NCBI GenBank assembly: GCA_037176705.1
Contig: CM073896.1
Location: 24,440,708-24,504,707 of the forward strand
Direction: 5' to 3'
Source of the DNA: Molossus alvarezi
Taxonomy: Eukaryota > Chordata > Mammalia > Chiroptera > Molossidae
DNA length: 64,000 bases
The stretch's first letter is position 1, and the number at the start of each line of letters is the position of its first letter. Below, in pieces: positions 1 to 11,342 of this stretch. The notes under the pieces were generated by a model that had not been told where the DNA came from, made no database searches, and saw only the letters and a program-made list of their open reading frames with translations. A program made the position numbers and the translations under genes.

Positions 1-267
1 TGCTTATCATCTCTGAGAACAGATATTTCACACTCTGTCTGTGACTAGTGTTTTCTAGCCTGTATTACATTTTCCAGCTCCTCTGCTCTCATCAGGAGGA
101 GACGACTATAGAGGAAATGTCACAGCTTCTGCTGAACTTGGCCACTTCTAGGGATGTCACTGGTTTTGTCAGTCAATTGTGACTTCCCATACTCCTTCAG
201 AAATAAACCTCTTAGGAGCTGTGCTCATGAGAAAAATTTAAAATGAGTGAGAGTTAGGTTCTAAATT
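1..267. other. no recognised feature
   Basis: Unique-looking sequence up to the TSD of the first SINE. No repeat signature, splice-flanked ORF or RNA gene was recognised. Confidence 0.4.
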
Positions 268-504
268 AAAGAGTAGTAGTTTCTGCCTTGGTCAGTTTGG
301 CTCAGCAGTTAGAGTGTTGGCCCGAGGACCAAAGAGTCACGGATTCGATTTCAGTCAAGGGCACGTACCTTGCAGTTCGGTTCCCAGCCCTGGTTCGGGT
401 CCTGGGAGGCAACCAGTCAATGTGTCTCTCTCACATCAATGTTTCTCTCTCTCTCCCCCCCCCTCCCTCTGGTGAGGAATAAAGAAAAAAAAAGAGTAGT
501 AGTT
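268..504 (+). mobile_element. VES-type SINE (young subfamily A) with TSD
   Basis: The tRNA-derived head starts at 285 (gccttggtcagtttggctca) with A box and a degenerate B box. A TC-rich segment (about 425-470), a tggtgaggaataaa motif and an A-tail to 490 follow. A 14-bp exact TSD (aaagagtagtagtt) lies at 268-281 and 491-504, so the insertion is intact and fairly recent. An open frame across it is only SINE sequence. Naming rests on knowledge of bat VES elements. Confidence 0.93.
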
Positions 505-1394
505 CCTTAAATTGGGTCCAAAGTATTAGCAGAAGCAGTGGTGTTTGGAAATTATTATTGAAATAACAGGAATTTTTTCAGGAAAGTTCAGAACCCCTGA
601 AGGGTAAGTATATTGAATATGTGTATTGAAAGGGAAAGAACTGTTCCATCAGCTGCTAAAAGCATTTACCTGGACCTAATTCCCAGCGGAGATGGTGATG
701 GAATGCATTGCTCCTCTCCTTCCCTTGATATGGAATTTCTCTTCCACTCTCTCTTTGGTATGGGTAGCAACTAACATGATGTTTGCTGTCTGTCTTCATT
801 CACCTTGTGTGTTCAGTTTATGCTGCTCAAGCAGTGGTATAACCACCCACCATTCGGCCAGTGACTAAAGTTTCTTAAGTAAAACAACAAAAAAAAGGTT
901 TATTTTTGTTTTTTTAAATTTCTTTCTTCTCTTGTATTTCTTTTCCAGAAGTTTGCTAGGGTGGGTAGAATGTCTGTGTTGTGTGTGCACTGAACGAGCT
1001 CAGTAGATACTGTGAAGGGCAAGGAACGTAGAAAGAAGAAAAGATGCCAAGAAAACTCCTTTTTGTTGGCAAAAATAGCATTGATGTTTTGCTGTCTCCT
1101 AAGGTTTGTATCCTTGTTTCCATTTACCTAAAAGCCTGTGTGCTGGTGAGTTTCTGCGAAGGTCCTACTGTGTGTTAAGTAAAGGCCAACTAAGGAGCCA
1201 GTTCCAATGCAGAGGGTGGAATGATCTCTCTCTCCTATAGAATTAAGTTATAGAAGGAATGTGGACATTGTCGGAGGTGTCTTAACACTGGAAGCAGTTT
1301 CCTGCAAGTAGGCAGCACTGCTTTAAAGGGACTCCTATGAATAGATCACGCAGGGAACGGTTTCCTTGTAGAAGTGCTAGAGAAGTCATCTTCA
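505..1394. other. no recognised feature
   Basis: AT-rich unique sequence. I recognised no repeat family, coding exon or RNA gene. Confidence 0.35.
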
Positions 1395-1920
1395 CAGGGA
1401 TGAGGATGCACACTGGCCCCTCTGCCTGGAACACCCTGCCCTTCCTTGGCCACCTGCAAAATCCTGAACTTCTGTCAAGCAAAGTGTAAGTGTCTCTGAC
1501 CTCTCTTTGCTATGTAGAAACGTCCTTTCTTTGTTCCTCTCATATATTTAGTTCTTAGTTTATTTAGTTCTTGCCTCTGTTATAACACCTTTCAGAGTAG
1601 AACAAATAGCTATTGATTTACCTTATGCGGGAACTGGCTAGGTGCCTTATGGGTGACTCTTCATAATCATCCTAGTATTATCTCCATTTTACAGATGAGG
1701 AAATGAGGTAGTGTGTGGAAAAAAAGAAAAGAAAAAAAAAAGGTTAATATCTAGCACAAAGTAAAAATGCAAGATAAATTATTAGAAATAATTAATATTA
1801 TGTGTTTACATATTGACCTAATGTCCCTTTGAGATTAGGGCAGAGTCTTATTCTTTGTAGTTCTAGTACCTCACAGAGTGCTTGAGATCTAGTGGATGCT
1901 TAATAAATCTTGATTAAAAG
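1395..1920 (+). mobile_element. L2 LINE 3' portion, split by a MIR
   Basis: The left part (about 1395-1615) has the L2 phrase ctctgcctggaacaccctgc. The right part (about 1800-1920) has the L2 3' end, with agggcagagtctta, cacagagtgcttgag and gatgcttaataaat. An antisense MIR sits between them. This is an ancient, heavily diverged fossil with approximate boundaries. Confidence 0.65.
1620..1718 (-). mobile_element. MIR SINE fragment inside L2
   Basis: The antisense MIR core is recognisable as ctccattttacagatgagga at about 1681-1700. The 3' side of MIR lies to the left. It is an ancient fossil flanked on both sides by L2-like sequence, so it probably inserted into the L2. Confidence 0.7.
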
Positions 1921-1984
1921 TGTGAGTAATCTGAATCTTCTTTAAGTTTAGAGTAGAACAAAAGTGATTAAGTTAGAAAGCAGA

Positions 1985-2565
1985 GCTTTCTATCTTTTAT
2001 AGGGTATTTTTTCTAATTATAAATGTAATATACATTCATTGGAGAAAATTAGGACAATACAGAATATACACTTTTCACAGTCGTCTATCACCCAGAGACA
2101 GTAATTTTTCTTCTAGTCTTTGCTCTGTGCATTTTTACTCTGATAACCTACTCTAGATATAGCTTTGTATATTGCTTTTGTGCTATTCCAATGTCATAAA
2201 TATTTTTCCATGCCATCAAAAACTTTTAGTAAACTTCACTTCTAATTGGCATATAGATAAATGTGTTTACTATATAAATTTACTTATTCATTTCCTTTAT
2301 GCTTAATATTTAGGATGTTTGTAATTTTTCACAATGATAAATAACACTGTAATGAACATCCTTGTGCTTATACAACTCTGTGCACATGTTTGATAAGTAC
2401 TTCTTGTATAGAACTTTCTAGAAATGGAATTATAGGTCAAACTGTATCAATATTTTTAGGCTCCTGATACATATTGCCAGTTTGCACCCAAGAGAGTTTG
2501 TAGCAGTTTAAACCCACACTAATTGTGTCTGAGCACTCTCATATTAATAATAATTATTATTATTA
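1985..2565 (-). mobile_element. Ancient L1M 3' UTR fragment
   Basis: Antisense L1M/L1ME 3'-UTR phrases occur in order: aattataaatgtaatatac, gtaatgaacatccttgtgct, tagaaatggaattataggtc and atattgccagtttgc. There is no coding capacity. The subfamily was not resolved. Confidence 0.7.
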
Positions 2566-2589
2566 CCTTTTCTAATTTCTTTACTAATT

Positions 2590-2893
2590 TTATAGAATGA
2601 AAAAAAGACATTAAGACAGACTTAGAAAGCTATTTACTGTACAGTTCTATTTATATGACATTCTGGAAAAGGACAAACTACAGGGAAAAAGTTGAATCAG
2701 GGTATGGGCGTGAGGAAGGGGATGAGAGGAAAGAGATCGAGGGAACTTTGGGGGGTGATGGAAATGTTCATTATCTTGATTTTGATGGTGCTTCATGATT
2801 GTAATATTTGGCAAAACTCGTTCAATTATACACTTGAAAACAGTGACTTTTACTGTACACAAATTATACTTGAATAAACCTGATTTCAAAAAT
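2590..2893 (+). mobile_element. L1ME-like 3' end
   Basis: Sense L1M terminal UTR: ggggtgatggaaatgttcat, then tatacacttgaaaacagtga, then aaattatacttgaataaacc, which leads to the degraded A-tail. Two opposed short ORFs here are UTR sequence, not genes. Confidence 0.8.
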
Positions 2894-3614
2894 GAAGTTC
2901 CCTATGGTTTTAAATCACAGCTCTTTTACTTTCCAGTGAAATTGAACAGCTTTATATTTTTTAGCCATTTATAGTCCTTCTTTGGAGAATTGTCTTTCTA
3001 TCCCACTGCAGGATTGTCTATTGAATCTGAGAGTTTTTCTTATTAATTTGCCTGATCTTTGAATATTGTCTGTCATATTTGCCAAAGATATTTTTCTGAA
3101 TCTTTAAAACTTTATTAGTGAATATCTTCTGTATTTACTCGATGTAACCAGATTTGTTCACATTTGCTTCAGTGGTTTCTTTAATTTTTTTAGCAGAACT
3201 TCCTAACAGAAACTGTTGACACACTGAAATGTGTCAGTAAATTCTACTTCAATTTCTGTAGTGAATTCACCAGGTATGGTCTGGGTAGACCTTTAAAATG
3301 AAAAGAAAACGATTCCTCTGTGTGTAAGTGCAGTTTGTGACCTTCCTGAAAGGCTCTTTGGGCTCCTATTGTTCTCTTTCCTCTTCCCACTGGGCTGTGC
3401 TGGGGGCTGTGCCTGTCCTGACAGTCCCATTCCTTCCACACGGTGGCAGCAGCGACAACCGTGATTGATTGCAGTAGAAACACTAGGACCTCAACCAATG
3501 GAAAACCTCACTTAACATTTCCCTCCGTTCTCCAGTTTTTGGAAGTTCTGTTTGGTCTTGATTTGCTCCATAATGGGATTGAGGGGGAAAAAATTATTAC
3601 GTACTTCACTTGTA
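2894..3614. other. no recognised feature
   Basis: Unique sequence. Short overlapping ORFs on both strands (3244-3625) lack any recognisable domain or convincing splice context. Confidence 0.3.
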
Positions 3615-3785
3615 CATTTCAGTAAACATTTACTGAATGCTTACTCTGGGCCTGGCACTTCAATGGTGAATAAGATGGACTCCGTTCCTGTTCTCTTAGA
3701 ACCTGCAGGCTGGTATCAGACGATGGCATCACAATTGGGAATTATGGTAAGTGCCATGAAGCAGGCAACGCGGAGATGTGAAGAA
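3615..3785 (+). mobile_element. L2 LINE fragment
   Basis: Sense L2 phrases: aaacatttactgaatgctta, gggcctggcacttcaatggt, gaataagatggactccgttc and gtaagtgccatgaagcaggc. Ancient and non-coding. Confidence 0.7.
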
Positions 3786-3924
3786 TGGCAGGGTGCCTCT
3801 CTTCTCTAATCTGAAAAGTGTGTTTGGCCTCAAGCTCCCCATACATTTTAACTTCTAGGAAGACTTCAGCAGAAGAAAAACGTTTGCAAAACCACTGCCC
3901 TGTGGAATGATAAATAAGTGGGAG

Positions 3925-4025
3925 AAGCTGAGTGAGCTTGGGCAAGGCCAGGTTTTCCCGTCTATAAAATATGATGCTATCTATCCTCGGAGTTGCTGTG
4001 TGAATTAGCTAAAATAAATGTATAG
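3925..4025 (+). mobile_element. MIR SINE fragment
   Basis: Shows the MIR order cttgggcaaggccag, tttcccgtctataaaatatg, then gttgctgtgtgaattagc. Diverged and only partial. Confidence 0.5.
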
Positions 4026-4039
4026 GAGGCAAAGAGGTA

Positions 4040-4262
4040 GTGGCCGAAGATGGGGCGCAGGGAGCCAGGCTTCAAATCCTAACTCCTGCACTTGATAGCT
4101 GTGCTTTCTCAGGTAAGTCACTTGTTCTTCCTGTTCCTCGTGTAGAAACGGGGATAGTAATAATGCCTACCTCACTGGGTTGATTTGAGAATTACATGAG
4201 AAAACAAAAACTACATATGGCTTTTAAAGTCATGCTTGGTGCATGGGAAGTGTTCAGACAAA
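4040..4262 (+). mobile_element. MIR SINE, near full length
   Basis: Ordered MIR segments: gagccaggcttcaaatccta (tRNA-related head), acttgatagctgtgctttct, gtagaaacggggatagtaat, tacctcactgggttgatttg and the diverged 3' part gtgcatgggaagtgttcag. A typical mammalian fossil. Confidence 0.8.
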
Positions 4263-5584
4263 CCTGGCTTCTGTCATCATCATCGCCCAGTACAGGTCCC
4301 AGCATAAGCAGAAAGGACATTTTAACCGGGCAGTTGGATTACCCTGGAACAGCCAGGCCCCGGGACTCTGAGAAATAGGTACATGGCATGAAGAGAGACA
4401 TGCGAGCAGCACAGTGGCAATAGTCTTTCTGTGCAAAGGGGCTCAGGGATCTCATCTCAGTTCCAACCCCAGTTCCCTTTCTCTGCTTTACTGGAGAGAA
4501 TGACCTTGATGGAGGAGAACCGCACTTGGAGGAGACAGAACAGCCTTGGCTGCCACCCAGCTCCACCACCCAGGCACAGAGGAGAGCCCTCTGATGTCTC
4601 TTGAATGATTTAGTTTTATTGCCTATTGTTTCTCTCTCCAAATTGCCTTCAGGATGAATGTCCCAGCTGGAACCCATGTAGCGGACACCGGCTTCCAAGT
4701 GCCTCACGAGATGTGGCTACTTCCTCTCTGAAACATTCTTCAAACTGACCGTTAATGGAGGCTGTATTTTGCACCTTATGAAGAGGAAATTACGCCGCCT
4801 TAGAAGTTCTGCACCTTGGCTCAGGCAGTGACTTAGATGAGGGATCCAGGCTGGGGTGCTTTCCTACCGGGCATAATACTCAATTTATTTTCATTTACAA
4901 TAATTTCTCTACATCACTGACCATACAAGGCATTAAACTGTTAAATACAAGCAATTCCCAATTGCTTGACACAAATAGAAATGTGTAATGAATAACAACA
5001 CAAAAGGAGCCTGTGGATGACACTGAAACGTGAAATGGCGAGAGCATGTTACCAGCTTGTCTCCGCAGAGAGCTCCGCAAACTTTCCCTCCCGCCCGCCT
5101 CCCTACTCTTTTCTTCCTTTCTAACTTTTCTTTGAAAAGACAAAGCAAATACATTTAATTGGAACAAAAGAGAGGAGTGAAGCATCGGTGACACAGGTAA
5201 TAAAATGCATGATGTGAAAGCCTTTATCTGGAGGATTCCAAGGTGCAAATTTTTTTTAAAAAACCCATTTTCCTTCAGGTTTATGGATGGAGCAATTTGG
5301 CTGCTGGTATGAAAGAGGTTTTAATTTATGCATCGCCTCTCCATCAATTAGTCCTTCCTAGCATCACTGGCCCATTAGGAAGGGAGTCCGCTTAGGAAAA
5401 AGGAAGGTGGTTCTGCTGGGAACTCATCAGCACCTCTTTCCCAAGCATCCAGGAACCTTGGGGTTACCCTGATCGGCAGTGGAGTCTTAAAGCCTTCATC
5501 AAATCTGATGGCTCTTTCCCCCATAGTTTTACTCTACCTCCTAACTTCATGAAGTGCAGCAGTTAAAAGGGGTTTGTTGTTGTA
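4263..5584. other. repeat-poor unique block, possible conserved non-coding DNA
   Basis: No repeat signature was recognised. The interval 4860-5400 is AT-rich with several TAATT/ATTA cores (for example ttttaatttatgcatcgcct at about 5320) and no coding potential. ORFs of 117-122 codons at 4339-4707 and 4895-5248 (minus) show no recognisable domain. Constraint can only be judged by alignment. Confidence 0.3.
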
Positions 5585-5741
5585 CTGGCTGGTTTGGCTC
5601 AGCGGCTAGAGCGTTAGCCCGCAGACCAAAGAGTCGCAGGTTTGGTTTCCATCAAGGGCACATATCTCGGTTGCAGTTTGGTCCCTCGCCCTTGTCGGGG
5701 TCATGCAGGGGGCAACCAATCAATGTGTCTCTCTCACTGTG

Positions 5742-5792
<51 letters not shown>

Positions 5793-5860
5793 CCCCCCCT
5801 TACTCCCACTCTATCTGAAGATAAATGGAAAAAAATACCAGGTGAGGATTTTTTAAAAAG
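5585..5860 (+). mobile_element. VES-type SINE (subfamily A) with expanded TC tract
   Basis: Head ctggctggtttggctcagcg at about 5585, body with catatctcggttgcagtttg, then (TC)n-(C)n and the tail phrase tatctgaagataaatgg before the terminal A-rich part. The TSD is imperfect (G/T-rich sequence on both sides). It sits just upstream of a MIR. Confidence 0.9.
5745..5799 (+). repeat. (TC)23 plus C9 microsatellite
   Basis: An uninterrupted TC run from 5745 to 5790 is followed by a C run to 5799. It arose by expansion of the SINE's own TC-rich region. ORFs reading SLSLSL or REREREs across it are artefacts. Confidence 0.95.
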
Positions 5861-5884
5861 GCAGGAGTTGTTAAGGGAGACCAA

Positions 5885-6010
5885 GGTGGGAATCCAGGCT
5901 CTGTCCCTCATGAGCAGTATGACTGAGAAAAATGACTTTTAACTCCTCTGATCCTCAGTGTCCTTATCTACAAAATGGGCAACAACTCTTGTCTTCCACA
6001 GTTATTTGCA
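5885..6010 (+). mobile_element. MIR SINE fragment
   Basis: Sense MIR: gtatgactgagaaaaatgac, ctctgatcctcagtgtcctt, atctacaaaatgggcaacaa. It lies directly downstream of the VES. Confidence 0.7.
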
Positions 6011-6157
6011 GCACTCTGATAGTAGGAACTCAAGTATGTAAAAATATGCAAGAGAAGAGGCTAGAAGGAAAGACAATAGAGTGTCAACATAGCTGTTTAT
6101 TTTTCTTCTTTCCCAAACATTTCCACTTTCTATATAGATAAGCATTATCTTTTTATA

Positions 6158-6437
6158 GGAAAATTATGATTTATTTATTTATTTATTTTTTTATCCTCAC
6201 CCGAGGACATTTTTCGATATTTTGTTCAGATAGAGTGAGAGGGAGAGAGAGAGAGAGAAACATCGACATGAAAGGGACACATCGAGCGGTCGCCACCCGC
6301 ACGACCAACCAGGGCCGGGGACAAACTGCAACCAAGGTACGTGCCCTTAGCGGGAACCGAACCCGGGTCTCTCCGGACCGCAGGCCGACACTCTAACCGC
6401 TGAGCCAAACCGGCCAGGGCGGAAAATTATGATTTAT
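6158..6437 (-). mobile_element. VES-type SINE (young subfamily B) with TSD
   Basis: A near-consensus minus-strand copy: A-tail and ttatcctcacccgaggacat at left, head gagccaaaccggccagggc ending at 6420. The 17-bp TSD ggaaaattatgatttat is at 6158-6174 and 6421-6437. It retains the subfamily B traits (gaaagggacacatcgag). Little divergence suggests a recent insertion. Confidence 0.96.
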
Positions 6438-6557
6438 AAAAGCACATAGTTTGTCGTTTGTGCTCACATACATTATAGTAACTATTGAAGTTCCTTTTTC
6501 TCTGCCCCATACAATCTTCCCTTCTCTCTTCCTCTTTTGAAAGGAAAGTATGTATGG

Positions 6558-6964
6558 AGTATTTTAGTTTCCAGTTGCTTCTGTAACAAATTACCCCTCA
6601 AACTTAGTGGCTTAAAACAACACAAAGTTATTCTGCTATAGCTGTGGAAATCAGAAATCTGAAATGAGTCTCCCAGGGCTAAAATCAAGGTGTGGGCAGA
6701 CCTAGCTCTTTCAGAGGCTGTGAAGGGAGAATCAGTTTCTTGGCCGTTTCTGACTTCTAGTGGCTGCTGGTATCCCTTGCCTTGGCCACCCTTCCCCCTG
6801 TGTAAGGACCCTCGTCATTACATCAGACATACCCGGGCAGTCCGTCATGACCTCTTCATTTCAAAATCCTTATTCACAGCTGCAAAGTCCCTTATGCCAT
6901 GTATGACAATATATCCACATCTTGTAGTGTGTGTGGGGGGGTGCATCACTCAGTCTAACACATG
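6558..6964 (-). mobile_element. MLT1-type (ERVL-MaLR) LTR, antisense
   Basis: Antisense MaLR LTR: gtttccagttgcttctgtaa, agtggcttaaaacaacacaa, ctaaaatcaaggtgtgggca, then aaggaccctcgtcattacat. Three more MLT1 copies of this style lie at 34.6, 44.4 and 50.0 kb. LTR only, no viral genes. Confidence 0.75.
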
Positions 6965-9170
6965 GGGCTTATGTAAGAGGTGAAGGGTGAAATGAAAACT
7001 GGATAAGGAAAAACAGCAAAGTCTGATAATAAGAAATAACAACCCAAGTACTTTATACAGAGCAGCTGTTCAGTTCTTGTAGATTGTAACTGTACTGGAC
7101 CAAGGACCCTGGCAGGAAATACAGGGCATTTGGGTCTGATGTGAATGCAGAAGCTGGTATATTTTATTAAAGAAAAAACAGAATCACAACACACGACGAT
7201 GAAAACTATCAAGTTCCTCCTTCCCAAATCTCTCAAAGGCCAGTCTAAAGTTATTGTTGTTATTATTTCTTTGAAATGTCAGTTCTCACTGTTAAAAAGG
7301 CTCCAGGGAGACCCATGTGAGGACTACAACTTGGTTCAAAAGCAGCTTGTTTTCTCCAGGTTGGTACCAGGATGTGCCGGGAATGGTTTTTTTTAAAAAA
7401 AGCAAAAAGATTCAAATTATATTTTTTGTTGAAAAATGCCACAGGTTATTAAACTAACATCAGGAATGGATATAATCAGATCTCATCTATTATTAATGAG
7501 GTTCTGCCTTAATGTGATCATTATAGGTATGTGCCTTACACCTAGAAGCTATCATCTAACATAATAACAACCTGAAATAATGAGTTGCCAGCATGATATT
7601 TTTCTTCTATGAAGGGTTATACCTACAGGGTTGCTTTTTCCTTTTCTTATAACAACAATAATCATAAACTGCAGCATTTTAGACAGAGACAGGTGTAAGT
7701 TTTGTTTGTAACAGAACAGTTACTGCTTAACATCTTTACAGTTAAGATTTGCTACCGAGCCAACACAAAAATGTTTTGAAAACCATTATTATTACTACTT
7801 ACAATGGGATCCCATAGCTAGAAAAACTCAACTTGCTGTAACATCTAGTGTGTGGGTGAGAGAGAGACGGAGATAAAGGAAGAGAGAGATTCAAGAGATT
7901 CAAGATATGATTATGCTTATAGGCCAGTTTACAAAATTATTTTAAACTTTTTTTGGGGGGGTTTCATATACAAGCCCTTTAACTGCAAAACCCTTTCCTT
8001 CTCTAAGGAACGGCCTCCAGAAAGACGTAAATCGAGCCTTTGGGAACAGCGGCAGAGACAGACCACATCCTGAAGAGTTCAGCTTCCTTCGCCCTGATGA
8101 TTGCACATCCGTGCTGGGGCTTTCTCACAAAATCCCAGCTCACCCTGCTACCGCCGAATTCTGGGGGTGCGGTTATCTGGCAAATGTAAGTGTCAGAAAT
8201 GAGAGTGAATGAGACCGAAACATCTGAGTGCCCCACAACAGCAAAATCGGTTGAGAAAACTCCAGGTTGGCCAGTGAAAACCTTCGTCTTTCCGATGAAT
8301 GTCTCCACCATTCCCTCGCTTCACCACTAGACTCCTCTTCCTCACACTCTACTTCCAGCTCCACCGTCTGACTTTGCTCTTCTGGCTGGGTTTGCGGCAG
8401 CCTCCAGGGTCTTGGAACTGCTTGTCAGACTCAGTCTCTCTGTAATTAGCGCTGTTGCCAGTCAGGGCATCTGGAGGGTCTTCTCTTTGGCTTCTTCAGC
8501 TCCAGTTTGCCTCCATCTCCCTCACCCTTCTTCCCACAGTGCTTGGCTGGCTCCTGTCCATCCACCCCTGACATATTGTCCTCCCCCAGGCCTTTTGGTG
8601 TCCAGCTTCCATGACCAGATCTTTACTGGTAACTCCCAAGCCTGTATCTCTAGCCCCATCCTTGCCGATGACACTGGGACTTGAATTTTCACACATTCAC
8701 CCAATGGCTCCACAGAAATGTTCCAGCAGCCTCTCAAATAGACTCAGTGCGGTTTTGCTCATGTGCTTCTGTTCTTCATCTCTGTTCACCTACTCTGTCC
8801 TTGACCCTCCTGGTTAAAGGCCTCACCTTCCTCCAACTCCTGCAATCTGGGAACATTTACATTCTGCACTTTCTGTTTTGACCAGGGGACATCCGTCTTT
8901 CTCATGCCCTTTCCTGCTATGTTGCCTGGACGATGATAGTGATGTCTTAATCGATATATCTGCCTCAACTCTGCCTTTGTTTTGCTGCTAGAACTAACTT
9001 TTTCAAGCACAGATGGACCCATGCCAGTGCTGGCTATATAATTCACAGAGTAGTTGCCCAGTAAATGCTATTCATTATTCCATAGCTTCAGTGATCTTAT
9101 ATGGTAAATTGAAAGGTTTAGGCAAGATACCTCCCAAACCCAGCCTCCATATGATATTTTGTATGCCCCT
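6965..9170. other. no recognised feature
   Basis: About 2.2 kb without a confident repeat. 8000-8500 is more GC-rich, with several overlapping ORFs and no recognisable domain. 9020-9090 weakly resembles an L2 3' end (agtagttgcccagtaaatgc). No splice-flanked exon could be supported. Confidence 0.3.
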
Positions 9171-9416
9171 AAGAAATAGAGGATGGGGACCTGGCCAGTG
9201 TGGCTCAGTGGTTGAGCATCGACCCATGCACCAAGAGGTCACCGGTTGGATACCCAGTCAGGGCACATGCCCAAGTTATGGGATCGATCCCCAGTTGGGG
9301 ACATGCATGAGGCGGCCAGTCGATGTTCTCTCTCATCAATGTTTCCATCTCTCCCACTCCCCCTCTCTCCAAAACTAATATAGAAAAAAATTTAAAAAAA
9401 AGAAATAGAGAATGGG
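9171..9416 (+). mobile_element. VES-type SINE (older subfamily C) with TSD
   Basis: Head ctggccagtgtggctcagtg at 9191 and later block gatcgatccccagttgggg. The tail lacks the gtgaggataaa motif and ends in A-rich sequence. The TSD aagaaatagaggatggg / aagaaatagagaatggg (16 of 17) is at 9171-9187 and 9400-9416. Confidence 0.92.
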
Positions 9417-10522
9417 GTTTTCATTTGACTTCTGCCTGAAAATCTTTTCACTGATGAATCTGGGCCCAAGTCTAAAGAGTGATCCCAACATTTAGGGCTA
9501 ATTTTCACTCTGAAACTCTTTCCTCTCCATAGATTTAGCCAATGTCAGAATATCTCAAGCTCTCAAAACAATGATGCTCAGAATATAAAATACTCTGCTG
9601 ATAAAGAGGGCAATGGGCTATTTTCTACAGGGTGGGCTATCTGAAATACCTTTTGAGCTATAAAATAAAAAGGATGAATTAGGGAACACTAGGGTTCATC
9701 CATTCTCCTAGAAATTTGGTGTCTCTTTGGAACCTCATTGATATGCTGAATTGGGGGTTTTTAAATTATTCATCTCAAAGAATCACACACTTTGTATGTG
9801 AATTCTGTATGGTTTTCTCTGAGTGATGGTCTCTGGCTGCAAGTGAGGTAATTGTTCAAGCTGCTGGCCTCCCAGATTCATCCTGCATTTTCATGAGGCC
9901 ATGCTTCCCACAGGCTGCTGCCATCGGCAACCGAGTGTGGTGAGGATGTCACCGGGACAGGCAAGACCTCGTCAGCCTCGCTGGACGTTTCTTAGAACTG
10001 CACTGCGTTTTCAGGTGCTCGCACCCAGGCTGCCTTCCTTCCCTTCTCGCTCACCTGGGGTCAGACCTGCATGACGGTCTGACTGCTCACCCAGCTCCTT
10101 CCTTTTGCTCTCACAGGTGTTTCCCTAACAAAGTTCTTCCATGTCTTAGCTGCTGCTTCTTGGGTGACCGGGACTAATACACAACCTAGAGTTGATATCA
10201 TAAGAAATTCACCTGTATCTATGGAAGAAAATGGAACAATTGGTCTGGTTATAGCATCACCTGGACAATTGCGACAAGTCCTGCAGACTCTTTTTTTCAT
10301 AGTAAGGGCATTCATTCACCTTTTTCTTTGAAAAAGACCCCCAAATTGCAAAGAAATGTACACCATTTGTAGCTTATACACATATATAAAAAGAAGAAAA
10401 TAAAAGTATTTGTAATCTTTTCCTCCCCGAGGAACCCCTGCTTTCGGTCTTTTCTGCAACATGATCATGCTGACAATGGTCAGATAACAATAACAAAAGT
10501 TGACATATAATGGTTTAGTAGA
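9417..10522. other. no recognised feature
   Basis: Unique sequence with no confidently recognised repeat. Short ORFs have no domain. Confidence 0.3.
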
Positions 10523-10708
10523 ACAGTTGGCAGACTGTTTCTGTAAAAGGCCAGATTAGTGAGTATTTTCAACTTTCTTGGCCATACGGACTTGAAAGTA
10601 CCAGAGACAATATATACATAAGAGTGTGACTGGATTCCAATAAAACTTTATTTAAAAATCTGGTGGGGGCTGGATTTGGCTTTGGGGCCATAGTTTGCTG
10701 ACCCATGA
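10523..10708 (+). mobile_element. hAT-Charlie (MER1-type) MITE
   Basis: The left end (cagttggcagactgtttctg, then taaaaggccagattagtgag) and right end (ggggccatagtttgctgacc) match the mammalian MER1-group layout. The internal phrase ttccaataaaactttattta also fits. The terminal inverted repeats are recognisable but worn. Non-autonomous and non-coding. Confidence 0.8.
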
Positions 10709-10894
10709 TTTGACGAAAAGATCTTGTTGGAAAACCTAATCTGTGGCTGGATGAGGATTTTCAGACCCTACCGACAAAGAGCCATTGGACCCCGCAGAAG
10801 TCGGCCCGGGACTTTTGCAAAGTGGCAGCTGGGAGAGTAGTTGGCTGGCGGTGTCCCTGCAGGCATGGCCAGCTTACCCCGGTCAAAGCACCTG

Positions 10895-11342
10895 GTGTAA
10901 GGAGGGAACATTTCTCCTTCTTCCCTTCTCGGTTCTTTGGCTGGTCTGATCATTGAATTGACGTAAGGCAGGTTAACAAGAGAAAGAACAACTTTAATTT
11001 TGTATATCCGGCATAACGGAAGCATACTTGCCATCCTGAGCTAAGGAATAGGGTAGGGGCCTGGGGCTCCAAAGGGAAGAAGGGTTGTTCACAGGATGAT
11101 CAAAAGAACTAACGATTGGTAATTAGAAGTTTGCCCTGCCTTACAGATAGGTCTTTGAGATAAAAAAGTTATCTCTGGTAATAACTTTTTCTGGTACAGG
11201 TCCCCTATGTACATGCTTTTAGGTAGTTAAGAGAGAGGTAAACATTTTTCCTGAATCAGCTGGGTCTTGCTTGCCTTCAGCTGAAAATAATCAACATGTT
11301 GAAGTGGCATTTTTTTCAGGTTGCTCATCCTCCTCCCCCCCA
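10895..11342 (-). mobile_element. solitary class I ERV-type LTR, antisense
   Basis: On the minus strand it starts TGGGGGG, contains aaaaatgccacttc and a gctgaaggcaagc block, and ends in a polypyrimidine part, a gttaacctgccttacgtcaa segment and TACA. The order of blocks matches the LTR at 15034-15560, so the two are related. No flanking internal viral sequence was seen and the TSD is not clear. The family name was not recalled. Confidence 0.55.

Noticed and set aside
288..482. Many 60-100 codon ORFs beginning MAQ.LE.RP or similar
   Set aside because: These are recurring frames through VES SINE heads (also at 6226, 25718, 27380, 34270, 41009, 56945 and elsewhere), not a protein family.
5703..5942. 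ORFs rich in SL or RE repeats (also at 46033-46293)
   Set aside because: Translations of TC/GA microsatellites inside SINEs.
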